DNA of 64,000 bases from Chloroflexota bacterium (GTDB taxonomy: Bacteria > Chloroflexota > Anaerolineae > SpSt-313), in the NCBI GenBank assembly GCA_029553955.1, contig JAKPJZ010000096.1, forward strand, positions 1 through 64,000, given 5' to 3'. The position numbers and the translations under genes were made by a program. Positions 57,886-64,000 of the stretch are shown in pieces. Every line of letters begins with the position of its first letter. The first letter of the stretch is position 1. The notes under the pieces are model-generated. The model saw nothing but the letters and a program-made list of their open reading frames with translations, made no database searches and was not told where the DNA came from.

Positions 57886-58661
57886 GAACTCTTGCGGATC
57901 ATGGCCTCGAGCTGGGCGATGACGGCGCGGGCGCGCTGCTCCTGCTCGCGGAGGGTCGACAGCCAGCGGTCGGTGACGTACGCGGCATCCTCTTCAGAGC
58001 CGGGGGTATCCAGCACCTGGCGCAGGTCGGCGTGCCGCCCCTGGTCGAGGGAGCGCATCATGCGCAGGATGGCCATCATGCTGTAACCGGCCAAGCGCAG
58101 GGTGCGGATGATGCGCAGGCGAGCCATCTCGGCGGCGCCGTAGGCACGGTAGCCGCTCTTGGGGTCACGCGGCACGCGGATGAGGCCGTTGCGTTCCCAG
58201 TTGCGCAGGGCGTCGGGCGTGCTGCCGAGCAGCCTGGCAGCGCGGCGGATGGGCAGGCGCCGGGAACTGCCGGCATCGGCAGGCAACCCGTGTGCCCAAT
58301 GCTCGAGGAGGTCAGCCGCGGCCTCGGCCCGCGCAATCTCGGCCTGCACGCACGCCAGGTACTCGTGGGCGAGCGCCAGGGCGCCGCTGAGGTCGCCGCC
58401 GGCCGCACGCTTGACGAGTGCGACGACGCGCTGGTTGCCGCCGGGGTAGGGCCAGCGCAGCGCGATGCGCGCGAGCACCATCTGGTCGAGGTGCGCCTCG
58501 CTGAAGAGGCGGTAGCCGTTGCGGCCGCGGGGCACGCTGCCCAGAAAGCCCCAGGCCTCGTACAGCCGGACGGTATTGGGGTGCACGTCGGCGGCTCGGG
58601 CTACGTCGGTTGTGCGCAGGTGTTGTTTCAAGCTGACTGACTCGCTCTTGGGCAGGACCAC
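57882..58661 (-). CDS. MerR-type regulator with two DNA-binding domains
   Basis: About 259 residues. The first MerR helix-turn-helix with wing is LRTTDVARAADVHPNTVRLYEAWG then GYRLFSEAHLDQM. A second, RRAARLLGSTPDALRNWERNG then GYRAYGAAEMARL, follows about 115 residues later, before a C-terminal helix (REQEQRARAVIAQLEAMI). One polypeptide thus carries the equivalent of a MerR dimer. Effector-binding residues are not recognisable. The start is uncertain: the GTG at 58661 is used because TATACT at 58697-58702 (minus strand) puts transcription after the upstream ATG; a TTG at 58631 is also possible. Confidence 0.75.
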   Translation of the reverse strand: MVLPKSESVSLKQHLRTTDVARAADVHPNTVRLYEAWGFLGSVPRGRNGYRLFSEAHLDQMVLARIALRWPYPGGNQRVVALVKRAAGGDLSGALALAHEYLACVQAEIARAEAAADLLEHWAHGLPADAGSSRRLPIRRAARLLGSTPDALRNWERNGLIRVPRDPKSGYRAYGAAEMARLRIIRTLRLAGYSMMAILRMMRSLDQGRHADLRQVLDTPGSEEDAAYVTDRWLSTLREQEQRARAVIAQLEAMIRKSS

Positions 58662-58795
58662 GCCGGATGAGAGACCCGGCCTCCATTCTGAGAGAGAGTA
58701 TAGCATAGCGCCGCCAGGCGGGCCAGCACGCCGCCGGCCTATACCCTGGTGGCGGCCGGCCAACATGCTTCGCTGCCGCCCGGCCCTAACCAGGG

Positions 58796-58877
58796 CAGGG
58801 GTTTTGAAGTGGCGGCGAGGGCCATTGTGCGCCCCCGGGGGCGCACAATGGCCCTCGCCGCCACTTCAAAACCCCTG
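58796..58877. repeat. Family E palindrome E10 (82 bp, perfect)
   Basis: CAGGGGTTTTGAAGTGGCGG... to GTGCGCCCCC and its exact complement. The right flank GCACCGGGTGGGCGCGGAGCG plus TGAAAGCCGGT is conserved. It lies between the divergent MerR and lon genes. Confidence 0.95.
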
Positions 58878-58958
58878 AAAGGGCCCGCACCGGGTGGGCG
58901 CGGAGCGTGAAAGCCGGTCACGGGGGGCTCCGACGCGTACCCTGCACGATGTGGACGC

Positions 58959-58986
58959 TTGAGTTTCTGCCAAAGTGTGGTATAGT
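58959..58986 (+). promoter_or_regulatory. lon promoter
   Basis: TTGAGT (58959-58964) and TATAGT (58981-58986) are 16 nt apart, giving a leader of about 150 nt. No CIRCE or HAIR element was recognised. Confidence 0.5.
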
Positions 58987-59144
58987 TGAAGCAGGGCGAG
59001 ACGACTTGCTGCGGCACAGTCGTCCGCTGCTTGTTGGCGCATATCCAGAACCCCCACAAGCCGCCTGTGGCGGCCAAGGGGGGCTACGACGTGCTTCCGA
59101 GAGACAGTTTTGGGTTGGTTTGATACCGGAGGTTGGTTTACCGG

Positions 59145-61625
<2,481 letters not shown>

Positions 61626-61653
61626 GACCAGTGCCGTTCGAATAGGGCGAGAT

Positions 61654-61786
61654 CCGTAGTAACGACTCTAGTCGTCGTCAGAAGGACGGCCAACGCTGTA
61701 TAGGAATACTAGACCGATGTTCCACATGTGGCACTGATGTGCCGACTTGGCCGCCCGTCCAGGGACGACCAAAGTCGTTACTACGG
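61654..61786. repeat. Family I inverted repeat
   Basis: CCGTAGTAACGACT (61654-61667) is inverted at 61773-61786, with additional AGTCGTCGTC/GACGACC pairing inside. It is located just behind lon. Confidence 0.75.
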
Positions 61787-61804
61787 CGCGCGACAGTGGC
61801 CGGT

Positions 61805-61911
61805 TGCCCGTAATGCGCACTGCGTAGCTCTGTCGCTCCGTGGCGATCTTGTTCAGCACAAGGCCAACCCACATGAGCACACCTTGCGCAGTACGTAGTA
61901 CGCAGTAGAAT
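61805..61911. repeat. Diverged family A element carrying a promoter
   Basis: GTAATGCGCACTGCGTAG and GCGCAGTACGTAGTACGCAG are degenerate heptamer arms. The right arm contains TTGCGC (61884-61889) and TAGAAT (61906-61911), 16 nt apart, in position to drive the next gene. Confidence 0.6.
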
Positions 61912-61925
61912 GGAGGTCAGGGGCC

Positions 61926-63287
61926 ATGAAAGCCGAGCAAGGGCGCGCGCTGCTGGCGGCGGGGCCGGGGGAGCGGTTCGCGGTGCTGCCGGCGCACGGG
62001 GCCCTGGCCCGGCTGGCGCAGACCCTGGCCGCGTTGGCCAACGCCTCGGGGGGCACGGTGCTGGTGGCCTTGCACGCGGCGCGCGGCGCGGCCGACGAGG
62101 CGGCGTTCGACGAGGCCGTGCAGGCCGGGCTTTCCTGTGAGCCGCCGCTCGTCCTGCCCCTACCGCAGCCACTGGAGATCGACGGCCGCGCCTACCTGGC
62201 GCTGGCTGTGCCGCCGGGCCTGCCCCACGTGTACGCCTGCGGCGGTGCTTACTACCGGCGCCAGGGCAAGGAGAACGTGGCCCTGGGCCCGCGGCCGCTG
62301 CGCGAGCTCTTTCTGGCTCGCGCCAACCCCGGCCAGGAGTCGCTCGCTGCGCCCGGTGCCACCGGCGACGACATCGATTGGCAGGCCGTGCGCGCCTATG
62401 CCGAGCAGCTCGCGCCCCGGCCGGGCGGCACGCTCGAAGAGCTGCTGCGCCGGCGCGGCGGGCTCGACGCGGAGCTCGCCCCCACCTATGCCGGCATCCT
62501 CCTCTTTGGACGCAACCCCCAGCAATTCCTGCCCGCCGCCGAGATCCTCTGCGTGCGCTACCCCGGCACCACCATGGGCGACGTCTTTATGCAGGAGACG
62601 GTGCGCGGCGCGCTGCCCGAGCAGATCCGCCGCGCCGAGGCCTTTCTGGCGAGCAACATGCGCCGCGGCGCGCGCATCGAGGCCCTCGAGCGCGACGAGC
62701 GGCCCGAGTACCCGCTGCCGGTGGTGCGCGAGTCGATCGTCAACGCCGTGGCGCACCGCGACTATGGCATCCGCGGCGAAGAGATCCGCGTGCTGCTCTT
62801 TGCCGACCGCCTCGAGGTCTACAGCCCCGGCCGCCTGCCGGGCCACGTGACGCTGGAGAACATGCTCCACGAGCGCTATGCGCGCAACGAGATCATCATG
62901 CAGGTGCTGGCCGACATGGGCTTTGTGGAGCGCCTGGGCTACGGCATCGACCGCATGCTGCAGTTGATGCAGGCCGAGGGGTTGCCCGCGCCGGCCTTTG
63001 TCGAGACGGCCAACGGCCTGCGCGTCACGCTCTGCGGCCACGGCGAGCGCCTGATCGAAGCGCGGCCCGACGGCTTTCGCTGGAGCGCCCTGGCCCTCAA
63101 CCTCCGCCAAGAGAAGGCGCTGGCCTACGTGGCTGAGCACGGGCGCATCACCAACCGCGAGTTCCAGGAGCTGTGCCCCGACGTGAGCGCCGAGACCGTG
63201 CGCCGCGACTTGGCCGACCTGGTGGACCAGGACGTGTTGATCCGTATCGGCGACAAGCGGGCGACGTTCTATATACTAAAGAAGTAG
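61926..63287 (+). CDS. AlbA_2-type (Schlafen-like) ATP-binding regulator
   Basis: A 453-residue protein. Residues about 25-120 form an AlbA_2 domain (LANASGGTVLVAL, YLALAVPPG, YYRRQGKENV). Residues about 260-340 hold a GHKL-type ATPase (VVRESIVNAVAHRDYG, VYSPGRLPGHVT). The C-terminus is a DeoR-like winged helix (RITNREFQELCPDVSAETVRRDL). This order is that of COG2865-type predicted transcriptional regulators, formerly called RecG-like. GGAGG at 61912-61916 precedes the ATG. Its target is unknown. Confidence 0.82.
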   Translation: MKAEQGRALLAAGPGERFAVLPAHGALARLAQTLAALANASGGTVLVALHAARGAADEAAFDEAVQAGLSCEPPLVLPLPQPLEIDGRAYLALAVPPGLPHVYACGGAYYRRQGKENVALGPRPLRELFLARANPGQESLAAPGATGDDIDWQAVRAYAEQLAPRPGGTLEELLRRRGGLDAELAPTYAGILLFGRNPQQFLPAAEILCVRYPGTTMGDVFMQETVRGALPEQIRRAEAFLASNMRRGARIEALERDERPEYPLPVVRESIVNAVAHRDYGIRGEEIRVLLFADRLEVYSPGRLPGHVTLENMLHERYARNEIIMQVLADMGFVERLGYGIDRMLQLMQAEGLPAPAFVETANGLRVTLCGHGERLIEARPDGFRWSALALNLRQEKALAYVAEHGRITNREFQELCPDVSAETVRRDLADLVDQDVLIRIGDKRATFYILKK

Positions 63288-63388
63288 GGGCGAGAGCGGG
63301 CAGCCTTCAGCCGCCGGCCCATGTGGGATAGTGTGGGATTCCTGTGGGATAAGGTACCAGTGCCTGCCCATGCCGCGGCTGTGCGACC

Positions 63389-63421
63389 AATTCCCCCGCG
63401 ACGGGGGAACGGTAGGGGGGC
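63389..63421. repeat. Family H single arm
   Basis: CAATTCCCCCGCGACGGGGG plus AACGGTAGGGGGGC is identical to the right arm at 41971-42006. No second arm is seen, so this is a partial copy. No gene is seen in 63288-63549. Confidence 0.75.
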
Positions 63422-63549
63422 CTCGACCTGCAGGAACGAGTCGTCCATCGGTAGTGGCGCCAACCGGACCGAGTCCTCGCCGAACGGTCGGCGCTGCCGC
63501 TCGCTGGAATAATCGCTGTGAAAGCTGACCGCCCCCATGGAGGTGAACC

Positions 63550-64000
63550 ATGCCAAGCCGCGGCACGCTCTACCTGGCGCTGCTCCTGATTCTGGCGGGG
63601 CTGTTCTTCATGGCGGCCAACGTGGCCAATGCGTTCCTGCGGCTGGGCTGGGGCCAACTCTGGCCGGGCCTGCTGGTGCTGGGCACGCTGGTGTTTTACC
63701 TGCCCATCGCCATCTGGCGCGAGCACCGCGGCCTGGCCGGCCTGGCCGTCCCCGGCACCATCATGCTGGTCAACGCCCTCATCTTGTTCTACAATGCTCT
63801 CACGCACGACTGGGATGCCTGGTGCTACCTTTGGACGCTGGAGCCGCTGGCCGTGGGGCTGGGCCTCTACGCCGCCTGGCTGACCGGCCTGCGCTACCGC
63901 GGGCTGGCGTGGGGCGGCCACGTGTTGGTGCTGATCGGCGCGCTGCTCTTCGCCGTCTTTGGCCTGGTCTTTGGCAATGTGCTGGCCAGGGTCGTGGCAC
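63550..64000 (+). CDS. Polytopic membrane protein, cut by the window end
   Basis: The first 150 residues of a protein starting MPSRGTLYLALLLILAGLFF after GGAGGTG. Five hydrophobic helices are visible with short loops (REHRG, NALTHDWDA, RYRG). The paired short helices resemble LiaI/LiaF-like membrane domains, but no signature is certain, and the C-terminus is outside the window. Confidence 0.6.
   Translation, partial: MPSRGTLYLALLLILAGLFFMAANVANAFLRLGWGQLWPGLLVLGTLVFYLPIAIWREHRGLAGLAVPGTIMLVNALILFYNALTHDWDAWCYLWTLEPLAVGLGLYAAWLTGLRYRGLAWGGHVLVLIGALLFAVFGLVFGNVLARVVA

Overview
The window is about 68-70% GC by eye, densely coded, and looks like a chromosome segment of an uncultured or poorly known Chloroflexota bacterium, possibly an Anaerolineae relative. 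The reasons are inferential: single-copy housekeeping genes of bacterial type (queA, secG, rqcH, mnmE, lon) sit with an archaeal-type aspartyl-tRNA synthetase, KaiC-like ATPases, several B12-binding radical SAM proteins, PT-rich lipoproteins with beta-propeller or glycosidase domains, and a very heavy load of short non-autonomous repeats. No rRNA, tRNA or CRISPR array was found.

Layout. 1-6.4 kb: a transposase tail, a SWIM zinc-finger protein, a flippase-like membrane protein, a FAD oxidoreductase, UDP-glucose dehydrogenase and queA. 6.8-11.2 kb: two related secreted glycosidase-fold proteins. 11.2-20.2 kb: a Cys-rich DUF2769 protein, a double-domain KaiC-like ATPase with a receiver protein, an MFS exporter and three B12-type radical SAM genes, two of them adjacent paralogues. 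20.6-29.3 kb: a peptide-binding lipoprotein/secG pair, rqcH, a tiny acidic zinc ribbon, a propeller lipoprotein, a cupin, a Mop protein, a SLOG-like protein and a C39-like peptidase. 29-37.5 kb: MFS, serine hydrolase, ComEA, then a leftward surface-glycan set (GT4, radical SAM, GT2, hexapeptide acyltransferase) behind a structured leader RNA. 38-50.5 kb: a RAYT remnant, membrane and flavodoxin proteins, an alpha/beta hydrolase, GT4, mnmE, aspS, a GPH-type symporter, queD, a Phd/PIN toxin-antitoxin pair and an SPL-type radical SAM gene. 50.7-53.3 kb: an accessory island with a nucleotidyltransferase and a restriction-modification pair (frameshifted Dam-type methylase, intact NotI-like nuclease). 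53.4-64 kb: M28 peptidase, UvrA-like ATPase, a double MerR regulator, lon, an AlbA_2/GHKL protein and a truncated membrane protein.

The most striking content is intergenic. I separate ten repeat families, lettered A-J here. Family E is the most unusual: ten long palindromes (72-98 bp, mostly perfect with no loop) whose stem sequence differs from copy to copy while staying self-complementary, held between conserved flanks that can themselves fold. A truncated REP-associated tyrosine transposase (RAYT) gene lies directly beside one copy. Family A consists of inverted arrays of a degenerate 7-bp unit. Families A, B and J often supply the stop codons of neighbouring genes. Family C is a MITE with 8-bp target duplications, one copy nested inside a family A element. 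Together they read as a genome shaped by several palindrome-based non-autonomous elements.
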